Of a stretch of DNA of 64,000 nt, positions 35,276-45,442 are shown piece by piece. The position numbers and the translations under genes were made by a program. Source of the DNA: Allobosea sp. GTDB taxonomy: Bacteria; Pseudomonadota; Alphaproteobacteria; Rhizobiales; Beijerinckiaceae. The number at the start of each line of letters is the position of its first letter. Position 1 is the first letter of the stretch. The notes beneath the pieces are model-generated. The model had not been told where the DNA came from and made no database searches. It saw only the letters and a program-made list of their open reading frames with translations. Location of the stretch: positions 124,001 to 188,000 of the forward strand of contig NZ_JAUYTP010000008.1 in assembly GCF_030695125.1 (NCBI RefSeq), in the 5' to 3' direction.

Positions 35276-36778
35276 ATGGATGCCATTGCCGAGCGCGCCC
35301 TCCGGCCCGAGACGATCCCCGAGCGGACCCCGGTTCCGTCCTTCGATCTGGTGATCTTCGGCGCCGGCGGCGACCTGGCCCTGCGCAAGCTGTTCCCGGC
35401 GCTGGCCCAGCGCAGCCGCGAGGGCGTGCTCCCGGGCGAAAGCCGCGTGCTCGGCATCGTCCGCAAGCAGGAGGATGTCGAAGGCCTGCCCAAACAGGTC
35501 GCCAAGCGGCTGAAGGAGGAAGGGCTCTCGCCCGAACACATCCGCGACTTCCTGCAGCGCCTCACCATGGTCCTGCTCGATGCCGTGAAGCCCGAGACCT
35601 ACAAGGCGCTCAAGCAGGCGCTGGGCGACAACAACCGCGTCCGCTCCTTCTATCTCTCGACGCCGCCAGACCTGTTCATCCCGATCTGCGAGAACCTCGC
35701 CGCCGCCGACATCCTGACGCCGACCTCGCGCGTCATCCTCGAGAAGCCGCTGGGCCGCGATCTCGCCTCGGCGCGCGAGATCAACGACGCCGTCGCGCGC
35801 ATCCTGCCGGAGGACCGGACCTACCGGATCGACCATTATCTCGGCAAGGAAACGGTGCAGAACCTCCTGGTTCTGCGCTTCGCCAACACGCTGTTCGAGC
35901 GCTCCTGGACCGGTCGCGACATCGACCATGTCCAGATCACCGTCGCCGAGACGGTGGGGCTCGAAGCCCGCGCCGGCTACTACGACAAGGCCGGGCAGAT
36001 GCGCGACATGGTCCAGAACCATCTTATGCAGCTACTGACCCTCTTCGCCATCGAACCGCCCAATCTGCTCGAGGCCGGCGCCGTGCGTGACGAGAAGATC
36101 AAGGTTCTGAAGGCCCTGCGGCCGATCGTCGGGCCCGATGTCGAGCGCTACACCGTGCGCGGCCAGTACGGCGCGGGCCAGATCGACGGCCAGCGTGTGC
36201 GCGGCTATGCCGATGAGCTCGGCCATCTCAGCAACACCGAGACCTTCGTCTCGATCCGCTGCGAACTCGACAATTGGCGCTGGGCCGGCGTGCCGATCTA
36301 TCTGCGCACCGGCAAGCGCATGGCGCAGCGCTATTCCGAGATCGTCGTCACCTTCAAGCCGGTGCCGCATTCGATCTTCGGCGGCGGCTCCTGCGACAAG
36401 CTCTATGCCAACCGCCTGCTGATCCGCCTGCAGCCCAATGACGGCGTCCAGCTCCAGCTGATGATGAAGGTGCCGGGCTCGGGCCGGCTCAAGATCGTGC
36501 CGCGCCAGCTCGACCTGCGTTATTCCACCGCCTTCGACGAGCGCACGCCTGACGCCTATGAGCGGCTGCTGACGGATGTCATCCGCGGCGACCAGACGCT
36601 GTTCATGCATCGCGACGAGGTCGAGCAGGCCTGGCGCTGGGTCGATCCGATCATCGCAGGCTGGCAGGAATACGCCCCGCATCCGCATCGCTACGCCGCC
36701 GGCTCCTGGGGGCCGTCGCAGGCGATCGGCCTGATCGAGCGCGAAGGCCGCTCCTGGGCCGATCCGGACTTCGAATGA
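35276..36778 (+). CDS. zwf: Glucose-6-phosphate 1-dehydrogenase
   Basis: FGAGGDLALRKLFPAL and active-site RIDHYLGKETVQNLLVLRFAN. Confidence 0.96.
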   Translation: MDAIAERALRPETIPERTPVPSFDLVIFGAGGDLALRKLFPALAQRSREGVLPGESRVLGIVRKQEDVEGLPKQVAKRLKEEGLSPEHIRDFLQRLTMVLLDAVKPETYKALKQALGDNNRVRSFYLSTPPDLFIPICENLAAADILTPTSRVILEKPLGRDLASAREINDAVARILPEDRTYRIDHYLGKETVQNLLVLRFANTLFERSWTGRDIDHVQITVAETVGLEARAGYYDKAGQMRDMVQNHLMQLLTLFAIEPPNLLEAGAVRDEKIKVLKALRPIVGPDVERYTVRGQYGAGQIDGQRVRGYADELGHLSNTETFVSIRCELDNWRWAGVPIYLRTGKRMAQRYSEIVVTFKPVPHSIFGGGSCDKLYANRLLIRLQPNDGVQLQLMMKVPGSGRLKIVPRQLDLRYSTAFDERTPDAYERLLTDVIRGDQTLFMHRDEVEQAWRWVDPIIAGWQEYAPHPHRYAAGSWGPSQAIGLIEREGRSWADPDFE

Positions 36779-37467
36779 TGCAGCCGCAAGGTCCCGTCGC
36801 CTGGCATCGCTTCGCAACCCTCGCTGACGCCTCCGAGGCGTTGGCCGAGGCCGTTGTCATCCGCCTGCGCGCGCTGCTGGCGGGGCAGGGCAGGGCCTCG
36901 CTCGCCGTGCCCGGCGGCACGACGCCGGCCCGCTTCCTCGCCGATCTCGGCACGCGTGAACTCGCCTGGGAGAAGGTGACGCTGCTGCCGACCGACGAGC
37001 GCTTCGTTGCCGCCGACGATGCCGCCTCGAACGAACGCATGATCCGCGCGCAATTCGCGCCGCTGCGGGAGGGGCGGGTCGGGTTCCTCTCCTTCCATGA
37101 CCGTGGCGGCGACATCGAGGCGGCCGCCGCCGCGCTCTCCTCCGAACTCGCGAGCCTGCCGCCGCTGGATCTCGTCGTCAGCGGCATGGGCACCGACGGC
37201 CATATCGCCTCGCTGTTTCCCGGCGAGGAGGATTGTTTCTCCGCCATGCCCGACAGCGGCATCTGCATCGCCATGCCGCCCGGCCTGCCGCCGCGTCTCT
37301 CGCTCTCGCCCGCGCGTCTCGCGGGCGCGGGCTGGGCGAGCCTGCTGGTCTCGGGCGCGCAGAAGGAGGCCGTGCTGAAGGCTGCTCTGGATCGCCTCCA
37401 ACCGCTGCCCGTCGACCTCCTCCTGGACCGCCCGCAGGGCCTCGACGTCTACTGGGCGAAAGAGTAG
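36775..37467 (+). CDS. pgl: 6-phosphogluconolactonase
   Basis: LAVPGGTTPARFLADLG, LLPTDERFV; ATGA overlap with zwf. Confidence 0.94.
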   Translation: MMQPQGPVAWHRFATLADASEALAEAVVIRLRALLAGQGRASLAVPGGTTPARFLADLGTRELAWEKVTLLPTDERFVAADDAASNERMIRAQFAPLREGRVGFLSFHDRGGDIEAAAAALSSELASLPPLDLVVSGMGTDGHIASLFPGEEDCFSAMPDSGICIAMPPGLPPRLSLSPARLAGAGWASLLVSGAQKEAVLKAALDRLQPLPVDLLLDRPQGLDVYWAKE

Positions 37468-37506
37468 ACCGCCCGCACCCGTTCAAACGATTGAAAGACG
37501 CCGACG

Positions 37507-38151
37507 ATGGACGAGACCGCCGCGATTGCCCGCCTCGAAGCCTGTGGCGTGATTCCGGTCGTGGTGATCGAGGACGCCTCGCGCGCCATCGACCTGGCGC
37601 ACGCCCTCGTCGCCGGCGGCATCGACGTCGTCGAGGTCACGCTGCGCCGCCCGGCCGGGCTGGCCGCGCTGGAGGCGATCGCCAGATCGGTGCCGGGCGC
37701 GCTGCCGGTCGCAGGCACGGTCGTCACGCCGACGCAGGTCCAGCAGGTCAAGGATGCCGGCGCGAAAGCCGTGGTCAGCCCCGGCTTCAGCGAGGCGGTC
37801 GACGAGGCGCTGAAGGCGGCGGGGCTGCCCTGGCTGCCGGGCGTCGCCACCGCGTCGGACTGCATGCGCGCGGTTGCCGCCGGCCGCACCGTCGCGAAAT
37901 TCTTTCCCGCCGAGACGGCGGGCGGCCCGCCCGCGCTGAAGGCGCTGTCGGGGCCGTTCCCGCAGATGCGCTTCTGCCCGACCGGCGGCGTCGGCCTGAA
38001 CAATCTCGCGAGCTACCTCGCCTTGCCGCAGGTCATCTGCGTCGGCGGCTCCTGGCTGGTGCCGGCGGACGCCATCGCATCCGGCGACTGGACGCGCGTG
38101 ACGAAGCTCGCGAAAGAGGCGAGCGAGGCGTTCAGGGCGCTGAGGGGCTGA
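37507..38151 (+). CDS. eda: 2-dehydro-3-deoxyphosphogluconate (KDPG) aldolase
   Basis: GVIPVVVIEDASRAIDLAHALVAGGIDVVEVTLR, KFFPAETAGG, FCPTGGVGLNNL; next to zwf-pgl. Confidence 0.93.
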   Translation: MDETAAIARLEACGVIPVVVIEDASRAIDLAHALVAGGIDVVEVTLRRPAGLAALEAIARSVPGALPVAGTVVTPTQVQQVKDAGAKAVVSPGFSEAVDEALKAAGLPWLPGVATASDCMRAVAAGRTVAKFFPAETAGGPPALKALSGPFPQMRFCPTGGVGLNNLASYLALPQVICVGGSWLVPADAIASGDWTRVTKLAKEASEAFRALRG

Positions 38152-38158
38152 TCGCAAG

Positions 38159-38269
38159 CGTCATTCTCGGGCGAAGCGCAGCGCAGACCCGAGAATCTCC
38201 TGCAGGATGGAATACGGGCACGAAGGCCTCATTGGCCTGAGATGCTCGGGTCTTCGCCCGAGCATGACG
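38159..38269. repeat. Intergenic inverted repeat, family C
   Basis: GCGTCATTCTCGGGCG...AGACCCGAGAATCTCC...GATGCTCGGGTCTTCGCCCGAGCATGACGC. Confidence 0.8.
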
Positions 38270-38274
38270 CTGTG

Positions 38275-39381
38275 TCAGGCCCTTAGCCGCTCCACCACCA
38301 TCTCCGCGATCGCCAGCGAACTCGTCAGCCCCGGGCTCTCGATCCCCAGCAGATTGACCAGCCCGTCCACCCCATGGACCTGCGGCCCGTCGATGCGGAA
38401 ATCGGGCATCGGCTGCGTCGAATCATGCAGCTTCGGGCGGATGCCGGCATAATCGGCGACGAGCGCGCCGTCAGGCAGGGCCGGCCAATAGGTCCGGATC
38501 GCGGCGTAGAACTTCTCGGCCCGCTGCGGATCGACGACGAGGTCCTGATCGTGCGCGACCCATTCGACATCGGGGCCGAACTTGACCCGCCCGCCCATGT
38601 CGATCGTGGCGTGGATGCCCAGGCCCGCTGCCTCGGGCACCGGGTAGACCAGATGCGAGAAGGGCTGCTTGCCGAGCAGCGCGAAGTAATTGCCCTTGGC
38701 GTAGTGCTGCACCGGCACATGCTCGGGCGGGAATCCCTCCAGCGCGCCGAGCAGTTTCGGCGCGCCATGGCCGGCCGAATTCACGATCGTCCTGACGGTA
38801 TAGGTCGCGGGCTCATCGCCGCCGAAATCGACGCTGAAGCCGTCCGCCTCGCGACGCCATCCGCCGATCGGTGTGTTGAGCGCGAGCGAGCCACCGGCCG
38901 CCTCGCATTCGCCGAGCAGCGACAGCATGAAGGCATGGCTGTCGACCACGCCGGTTTCGGGAGACAGCAGCGCGATCTCACAACGCACCTCCGGTTCCCT
39001 CGCCTTGGCCTCCGTGGCGTCGAGCCAGCGCAGGCTGTCGACGCCCGAGGCCTGGGCGCGGGCCATGATCGTCTCCAGCGCCGGCTTCTGCGCCGCGCTG
39101 GTGGCGACGATCAGCTTGCCGCAGGCCTTGTGGGGCAATCCGCGCTCACCGAGATAGGCATAGAGCCGCTTGCGCCCCTCGACGCAGACCTTCGCCTTCA
39201 GCGAGCCCGGCGGATAATAGATTCCCGCATGGATGACCTCGCTGTTGCGCGCCGAGGTCTGCGTGCCGATGCCCTCGGCTGATTCGGCGATCACGACCTC
39301 GCGGCCGGCCAGCGCCAGGGCGCGGGCGACGGCGAGGCCGACGACGCCGGCCCCGATCACCAGGCAATCGATGTCATGCAT
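38275..39381 (-). CDS. FAD-dependent oxidoreductase (L-2-hydroxyglutarate oxidase-like)
   Basis: MHDIDCLVIGAGVVGLAVARALALAGREVVIAE...SARNSEVIHAGIYYPPGSLKA. Confidence 0.88.
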   Translation of the reverse strand: MHDIDCLVIGAGVVGLAVARALALAGREVVIAESAEGIGTQTSARNSEVIHAGIYYPPGSLKAKVCVEGRKRLYAYLGERGLPHKACGKLIVATSAAQKPALETIMARAQASGVDSLRWLDATEAKAREPEVRCEIALLSPETGVVDSHAFMLSLLGECEAAGGSLALNTPIGGWRREADGFSVDFGGDEPATYTVRTIVNSAGHGAPKLLGALEGFPPEHVPVQHYAKGNYFALLGKQPFSHLVYPVPEAAGLGIHATIDMGGRVKFGPDVEWVAHDQDLVVDPQRAEKFYAAIRTYWPALPDGALVADYAGIRPKLHDSTQPMPDFRIDGPQVHGVDGLVNLLGIESPGLTSSLAIAEMVVERLRA

Positions 39382-39407
39382 GCCCAAGGCCTTCCAACTC
39401 CGAGGCT

Positions 39408-40580
39408 TTAGGCCTTCGCAGGCATCGCGGTTTCGATGAGGTTCGCCCAATAGGTGACGCCGACCGGAATGACCTCGTCGTTGAACTCATAGGCCGGGTG
39501 ATGCAGCCCGGCCGACTCGCCATTGCCGATATTGATGAAGGCCCCGGGGCGCTCCTCCAGCATGTAGGAGAAATCCTCCGAGCCCATGGTCGGCGGCACG
39601 GTCGTGTCGACCTTGCCCTCGCCGAAGGCGGCCTCGATCGTGCCGACGACGAAGTCCGCCTGGTCCGCATGGTTGAAGGTCACGGGGTAGCCGTGGAGAT
39701 AGTCGCAGACGAAGCTCATGCCGAAGGCGGTCATGATGCCGGCGGTGACTTCCTTGATCCGCTTCTCGGCGAGTTCGCGCATCTGCGGCGTCAGCGTCCG
39801 CACCGAGCCCTTGAGCTCGACGGTCTGCGGGATGACGTTGAAGGCCTCGCCGGCATTGATGGCCGTCACCGAGACGACGATCGAATCCAGCGGGTCGGCA
39901 TTGCGCGAGGAGATCGTCTGCAGCGCGGTGACGAGCTGGCAGGCGGCGACGATCGGATCGTTGACGCGGTGGGGCGCGGCGGCATGGCCGCCCTTGCCCT
40001 CGATCTTGATATGGATGCGGTCGGCGGCGGCCATGGTCGGGCCCTTGCGGACGTCAAACTGGCCGACGGCTAAGCCCGGCTTGTTGTGCATGCCGTAAAC
40101 TTCCTGGATTCCGAAGCGGGTCATCAGCCCGTCATCGATCATCGCCTTGGCACCGGCGCCGCCTTCCTCCGCGGGCTGGAAGATCACCACCGCGGTCCCG
40201 TCGAAATCGCGCGTTTCGGCGAGGTACTTTGCTGCGCCCAGCAGCATGGTGGTGTGGCCGTCATGGCCGCAGGCGTGCATCTTGCCCGGCACGGTCGAGC
40301 GATGCTCGAGATTGGTCTCCTCATGGATCGGCAGCGCGTCCATGTCGGCGCGCATTGCGACGACCTTGCCCGAGCCCTGGTTGCGGCCCTTGATCACGCC
40401 GACGACGCCGGTCTGGCCGATGCCCGTCACGACCTCGTCCACGCCCCAGGCCTTCAGCTTCTCGGCGACGACACCGGCCGTGCGGTGCACGTCGTACATC
40501 AGCTCGGGATGGCGGTGCAGGTCGCGGCGGATCGCGGTGAGCTCGGGATGGATCGCGGCGATGAGTTCGGCTTTGGGCAT
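39408..40580 (-). CDS. M20-family amidohydrolase (hippurate hydrolase-like)
   Basis: IRRDLHRHPELMYDVHRTAGVVAEKLK, MHACGHDGHTTMLLGAAKYL, MGSEDFSYMLEERPGAFINIGNG. Confidence 0.92.
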   Translation of the reverse strand: MPKAELIAAIHPELTAIRRDLHRHPELMYDVHRTAGVVAEKLKAWGVDEVVTGIGQTGVVGVIKGRNQGSGKVVAMRADMDALPIHEETNLEHRSTVPGKMHACGHDGHTTMLLGAAKYLAETRDFDGTAVVIFQPAEEGGAGAKAMIDDGLMTRFGIQEVYGMHNKPGLAVGQFDVRKGPTMAAADRIHIKIEGKGGHAAAPHRVNDPIVAACQLVTALQTISSRNADPLDSIVVSVTAINAGEAFNVIPQTVELKGSVRTLTPQMRELAEKRIKEVTAGIMTAFGMSFVCDYLHGYPVTFNHADQADFVVGTIEAAFGEGKVDTTVPPTMGSEDFSYMLEERPGAFINIGNGESAGLHHPAYEFNDEVIPVGVTYWANLIETAMPAKA

Positions 40581-40652
40581 CGTGACCTCGAAAGGGCTGA
40601 ACCGATCCACTGGGGGCGGATCGCAGGGTAAGCGGGTTGTCAGCGGCGCCGA

Positions 40653-41042
40653 TCAGGCGTCGGTGGGCACGTAGCGGCGCGACAATTCGTTGCGGTCGTC
40701 ATAGGACGCCTCGAAGATGGCGGCGGCCAGCGTGGCGCGCACATGCAGCGTGTCGGTGCCGATGTTCTTGAAGCCGTGCCGGGCGCCCGCCGGCACCAGA
40801 ACGGACTGGTTGGCGGTGACGACCATGGTCTTGTCGCGCAGATAGATCTCGGCCGTGCCGCCCATCACCTCGAGCACCTCCTCGACCGCGTGCAGATGCA
40901 TCGGCGCGCCCAGTCCGGGCTCGCAGAACTGCTCGAAGATGCAGAGCTGCTTGCTCTGGACCAGCGCCGAGACCCGCATTTCGGTCATCACGCCATCGCG
41001 CCATTTGTCCTGCGGCTGCGTCTTGTGGTCGAGGATCGTCAT
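40653..41042 (-). CDS. Cupin domain protein
   Basis: GAPMHLHAVEEVLEVMGGTAEIYL...VPAGARHGFKNIG. Confidence 0.85.
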   Translation of the reverse strand: MTILDHKTQPQDKWRDGVMTEMRVSALVQSKQLCIFEQFCEPGLGAPMHLHAVEEVLEVMGGTAEIYLRDKTMVVTANQSVLVPAGARHGFKNIGTDTLHVRATLAAAIFEASYDDRNELSRRYVPTDA

Positions 41043-41206
41043 CGTGAAATCCTTAGTGTTCGGCCGCGCCCCGTCGAAACAGCCCCCCGCCGGATCAGGC
41101 GAGCGCGGGCCCATCCTCCCAAACCCGAACGCGGCGCAGCGTCAAGGCCGGGCGTCGCGACCCTGCCGCGCGCCCGCGACACGTCGGCCAGCGGCGAGGC
41201 GCCGCT

Positions 41207-42175
41207 TCAAACCCCGAACTGCGTCCGCCAGGCGGCGATGTCGTCGAGCGCGACATTCGAGCCGCAGAGCACGAGGCCGACGCGCTCGCCCGGCTGGAAC
41301 AGCTCCTTGCGCGCCATCGCCGCTGCGACGACGCAGGAGGCTGCCGGCTCCAGCAGCACGCGCCCGTTCTGCAACACCCAGGTGATCTCGCGCACCGCCT
41401 CGGCGTCGGGCACGATCACGATGTCCTCCAGGAACTGGCGCGCAGCGGCCATGGTGCGCTCGGTGGCGAAGGGGGCGCCCAGCGTGCGCGCGATCGAGGT
41501 CGGGCGGATCGGAACCGGCTGGCCGGCCTCCAGCGCCTGCGTCATCGCGGTCGCGCCCTCCGTCTCGACGCCATGGATGCGCAGGGCCGGGTCGAGCCCC
41601 TTCATCGCCGCGCCGACGCCGGCCGCGAAGCCGCCGCCGCCGATCGAGATGAAGACATGGTCGAGCCGCCCGCCGGCATCGTTGTTCATCTCCAGCCCGA
41701 GCGAGCCATGGCCCGCGATGATCGCCGGATCGTCGTAGGAATGGACATTGGTCATACCCTGCGCGGCGTAATCCTCGGCCTTTGCGAAGGCTTCGATCGA
41801 ATCCGCGCAGAGCTCGATCTCGGCCCCGAGCCCGCGCGCCATCTCGACGTTGAAGGTGGCCGCATTCTGCGGCATCAGCACCAGCGCGCGGCAGCCCATC
41901 GTCTTGGCGACCAGCGCGACCGCGATCGCATGATTGCCGCCGGACACGGTGACGACGCCGCGCGCCAGCTCCGCCTCGCTCAGCCCCATCAGCTTGTTGA
42001 AGCAGCCACGCACCTTGAAGGAGCCGCCGAGCTGCAGGCTCTCGACCTTGACCACCGTCTCGACACCCAGCCGTGCCGAAAGCCCGGCACTGTAGAAGGT
42101 CGGCGTGCGCCGGATCTTGCCGGCGATGCGGGCCGCGGCGGCCTGGATGTCGCCGAGTGTGACGTCGAAATTCAT
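41207..42175 (-). CDS. Threonine/serine dehydratase-like PLP enzyme
   Basis: LQLGGSFKVRGCFNKLMGL (PLP Lys), VVTVSGGNHAIAVALVAK, GGGGFAAGVGAAMKGL. Confidence 0.9.
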   Translation of the reverse strand: MNFDVTLGDIQAAAARIAGKIRRTPTFYSAGLSARLGVETVVKVESLQLGGSFKVRGCFNKLMGLSEAELARGVVTVSGGNHAIAVALVAKTMGCRALVLMPQNAATFNVEMARGLGAEIELCADSIEAFAKAEDYAAQGMTNVHSYDDPAIIAGHGSLGLEMNNDAGGRLDHVFISIGGGGFAAGVGAAMKGLDPALRIHGVETEGATAMTQALEAGQPVPIRPTSIARTLGAPFATERTMAAARQFLEDIVIVPDAEAVREITWVLQNGRVLLEPAASCVVAAAMARKELFQPGERVGLVLCGSNVALDDIAAWRTQFGV

Positions 42176-42341
42176 GAAAGGCGCCTCTTGCTTCGTCGCA
42201 CCCTTATAGGAGTGCATTGCGGCTCACGGAAACGCGCCGTTGGCAGGCGGGGCGAGGGCGCCTACACAATATATCAGGACAGCCGAATGATGCGCCACGG
42301 CACGAAATCTGCCTCGGGTCGCTTTTCTGGAGAACCGCCTC

Positions 42342-43508
42342 GTGACCATGACGCCTGCACCATTCACGCCCAAGGACATGCTGGCGAAGCTGGTTTCGTT
42401 CAACACGGAATCGCAGCGCAGCAATCTCGAGCTGATCCATTTCTGCCGCGACTATCTCGCCGGCCTCGGCGTCGAGAGCACGCTGGCGTTCAATGCCGAT
42501 GGCGACAAGGCCAATCTCTACGCCACGATCGGGCCGAAGCTGGATGGCGGCGTCGTCCTCTCCGGCCATACCGACGTGGTGCCGGTGGCGGGGCAGGACT
42601 GGACCTCCGACCCCTGGACGCTGACCGAGCGCGACGGCAAGCTTTTCGGCCGCGGCACCTGCGACATGAAAGGCTTCGACGCCATCGCGTTGGCGCTCGT
42701 CCCCGAGATGCTCGCCGCCCCGCTGAAGCGGCCGATCCATATCGCGTTGTCCTATGACGAGGAGGTCGGCTGCCAGGGCGCCCGCGTCCTGATCGCCGCA
42801 ATGGCCAAGGACGGTCTGAAGCCCGCAGCCGTCGTCGTCGGCGAGCCCTCGATGATGCAGGTCGTCACCGGCCATAAGGGCGGCTTGCGAATGAAGACGA
42901 CCGTGCGCGGCCACGCCGTCCATTCCAGCCGCGTCGACATCGGCGTGCCCGCGGTGATGATCGCCGGCCGGCTGATCGACTGGCACAACCGGGTGATGGC
43001 GGAAAACAAGGCGAAGGCCGACGCCGCCAACGGCTTCGAGCCGCCTTACACCACGCTGCATGTCGGCGTCGTCAACGGCGGCACGGCGGTCAACATCACC
43101 GCCGAGCATTGCAGCTTCACCCATGAGGTCCGCTGCATCCCCGGCGAAAGCTTCGAAAGCTATGTCGAGCGCTACCGCGCCGAAGTCGCGCAGCTCGAAG
43201 CGCAGATGCAGGCGATTGCGCCTGCGGCCGGCATCGACTTCGTCGTCACCTCCGACACCCCGGCGATGGGGCCCGAGGAGAACGGCGCGGCCGAGGAGCT
43301 CTGCCGCCGTCTGACCGGCGACAATGGTCGCCATGTCGTCGCCTATGGCACGGAGGGCGGCCTGTTCCAGCGCGCCGGCTGGTCGACCGTGGTCTGTGGC
43401 CCCGGCGACATCGCCCAGGCCCACCAGCCCGACGAGTTCATCACGGTGGCGCAGCTCGAGGCGGGGACTGGCTTTGTGCGGAAGCTGATCGCGGAGCTGT
43501 CGCGGTAG
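42342..43508 (+). CDS. argE: Acetylornithine deacetylase
   Basis: VVLSGHTDVVPVAGQDWTSDPWTLTERDGKLFGRGTCDMKGFDA; YDEEVGCQGAR. Confidence 0.92.
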   Translation: MTMTPAPFTPKDMLAKLVSFNTESQRSNLELIHFCRDYLAGLGVESTLAFNADGDKANLYATIGPKLDGGVVLSGHTDVVPVAGQDWTSDPWTLTERDGKLFGRGTCDMKGFDAIALALVPEMLAAPLKRPIHIALSYDEEVGCQGARVLIAAMAKDGLKPAAVVVGEPSMMQVVTGHKGGLRMKTTVRGHAVHSSRVDIGVPAVMIAGRLIDWHNRVMAENKAKADAANGFEPPYTTLHVGVVNGGTAVNITAEHCSFTHEVRCIPGESFESYVERYRAEVAQLEAQMQAIAPAAGIDFVVTSDTPAMGPEENGAAEELCRRLTGDNGRHVVAYGTEGGLFQRAGWSTVVCGPGDIAQAHQPDEFITVAQLEAGTGFVRKLIAELSR

Positions 43509-43665
43509 CGGCTGAAGCGGCCCGCGGCAGATGACAAAAAATTGTGCAGGCATTGCCTTATGCCATGCGCCAGGCGCGCATGAGGCCCGTGACTCGCGCG
43601 CAGCCTGCCCCTAACATCTTTTCTTTCGGGCGCCCCATCGCGCCCGCGACGGGAGGTGTCATTCG

Positions 43666-45267
43666 ATGAAAGCGCGTGTTTTCGGCCTTGCGGCCGCTCT
43701 GCTCGGGGTTTCGCTGCTGGCGCTCGGCGCCGCCGAGGCCCGGCCGTTGAAATGGGCCGCCGCGGGCGACGCCCTGACGATCGATCCCCACGGCCAGAAC
43801 GAGGGGCCGACGACGGCGCTTACCCAGCACATCTATGAAGCCCTGACCGAGCGCGACCATGCCGGCAAGCTCCTGCCGCTGCTCGCCTCGTCCTGGCGGG
43901 TGCTGCCCGACGATCCGACGACCTGGGAGTTCAAGCTCCAGCCGAACGTCAAGTTCCATGACGGCAGCGCCTTCACCGCCGACGACGTGGTGTTTTCCTA
44001 TGAACGCGCCATGCAGCCGAGTTCCGACTTCAAGGGGCTGCTGACCTCCGTCGAGAAGGTCAGCAAGGTCGACGACCTGACGGTGCGCATCAAGACCAAG
44101 GGCGCCAACCCGCTGCTCGTCAACAACACCGTCTCGATCCGCATCATGAGCAAGGCCTGGGCCGAGAAGAACAACGCCACCAAGGCGCAGGACTTCAAGA
44201 ACAAGGAAGAGAATTTCGCCGTCCGCAATGCCAACGGCACCGGCCCGTTCACGCTGGTCACCCGCGAGGCGGACGTGAAGACGGTGATGAAGCGCAACGA
44301 CGCCTACTGGAACAAGGCCAAGGTGCCGCTCGAGATCACCGAGCTGACCTACGTGCCGATCAAGCAGGACGCCACCCGCGTCGCCGCGCTGCTCTCGGGC
44401 GAAGTGGACTTTGTCCAGGACGTTCCGGTGCAGGACATCGCCCGCCTCAAGAGCCAGTCCACGCTGCGGGTCAATTCGGGCGCCGAGAACCGCACCATCT
44501 TCTTCGGCATGGACGTCGCGTCCGCCGATCTCAAGGGCGACGACGTCCAGGGCAAGAACCCCTTCGCCGACAAGCGCGTCCGCCAGGCCCTCAACATGGC
44601 GATCAACCGCCCGGCGATCCAGCGCGTCGTCATGCGCGGCGAGTCGATCCCCACCGGCGTCATCATGCCGCCCTTCGTGAATGGCTGGACCAAGGAGCTA
44701 GACGCTTTTCCCGCGGTCGACAACGCCAAGGCCAAGGCCCTGCTCGCGGAAGCCGGCTACCCCAACGGCTTCTCGGTGACGCTGCACTGCCCCAATGACC
44801 GCTATGTCAATGACGAGGGCATCTGCCAGGCGGCCGTCGGCATGTTCGCGCAGATCGGCGTCAAGGTGAACCTGGTCTCGCAGTCGAAGTCGATCCACTT
44901 CACCCTGATCCAGAAGAACCCGCCGGAGACCGAATTCTACCTCGTCGGCTGGGGCGTCCCGACCTTCGACAGCGACTACATCTTCTCCTTCATGTACCAT
45001 TCGCGCACCGGCTCGCAGGGCTCCTGGAACGCCACCGGCTTCAAGAATGCCGAGGTCGACGCCATGATCCAGTCGCTCTCGCAGGAGGTCGACATTCCCA
45101 AGCGCGACGCCACCATCTCCAGGATCTGGACGCGGCTGAAGGACGAGACGATCTATCTGCCGATCCACCATCAGTCGCTGAGCTACGCGATGAAGACCAA
45201 TCTCGACATTCCCGTCGACGTGTCGAACTCGCCGAAGCTGAAGATGGTGAGCTTCAAGGGCTCGTAG
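43666..45267 (+). CDS. ABC transporter substrate-binding protein (SBP_bac_5)
   Basis: Signal peptide; YEALTERDHAGKLLPLLASSWRVLPDDPTTWEFKLQPNVKFHDGSAFTADDVVFSYER. Confidence 0.93.
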   Translation: MKARVFGLAAALLGVSLLALGAAEARPLKWAAAGDALTIDPHGQNEGPTTALTQHIYEALTERDHAGKLLPLLASSWRVLPDDPTTWEFKLQPNVKFHDGSAFTADDVVFSYERAMQPSSDFKGLLTSVEKVSKVDDLTVRIKTKGANPLLVNNTVSIRIMSKAWAEKNNATKAQDFKNKEENFAVRNANGTGPFTLVTREADVKTVMKRNDAYWNKAKVPLEITELTYVPIKQDATRVAALLSGEVDFVQDVPVQDIARLKSQSTLRVNSGAENRTIFFGMDVASADLKGDDVQGKNPFADKRVRQALNMAINRPAIQRVVMRGESIPTGVIMPPFVNGWTKELDAFPAVDNAKAKALLAEAGYPNGFSVTLHCPNDRYVNDEGICQAAVGMFAQIGVKVNLVSQSKSIHFTLIQKNPPETEFYLVGWGVPTFDSDYIFSFMYHSRTGSQGSWNATGFKNAEVDAMIQSLSQEVDIPKRDATISRIWTRLKDETIYLPIHHQSLSYAMKTNLDIPVDVSNSPKLKMVSFKGS

Positions 45268-45297
45268 TTCCCTCTGCCTCGTTCGTGAACCTCCGAC

Positions 45298-45398
45298 GTC
45301 ATCCCGGACAAGCCGCGTCAGCGGCGCTGATCCGGGATCCATGCCTGAACGGTTCCGGCATGGATCCCGGGTCTGCGCTGCGCTCCGCCCGGGATGAC
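45298..45398. repeat. Intergenic inverted repeat, family B copy 1
   Basis: GTCATCCCGGACAAGCCGCG...GATCCGGGATCCATGCC...GGCATGGATCCCGGG...CCCGGGATGAC. Confidence 0.88.
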
Positions 45399-45442
45399 CT
45401 GGAGACTTGTTTTTCTGACGGTGTTGGGAAAGTAGCCCCGTA

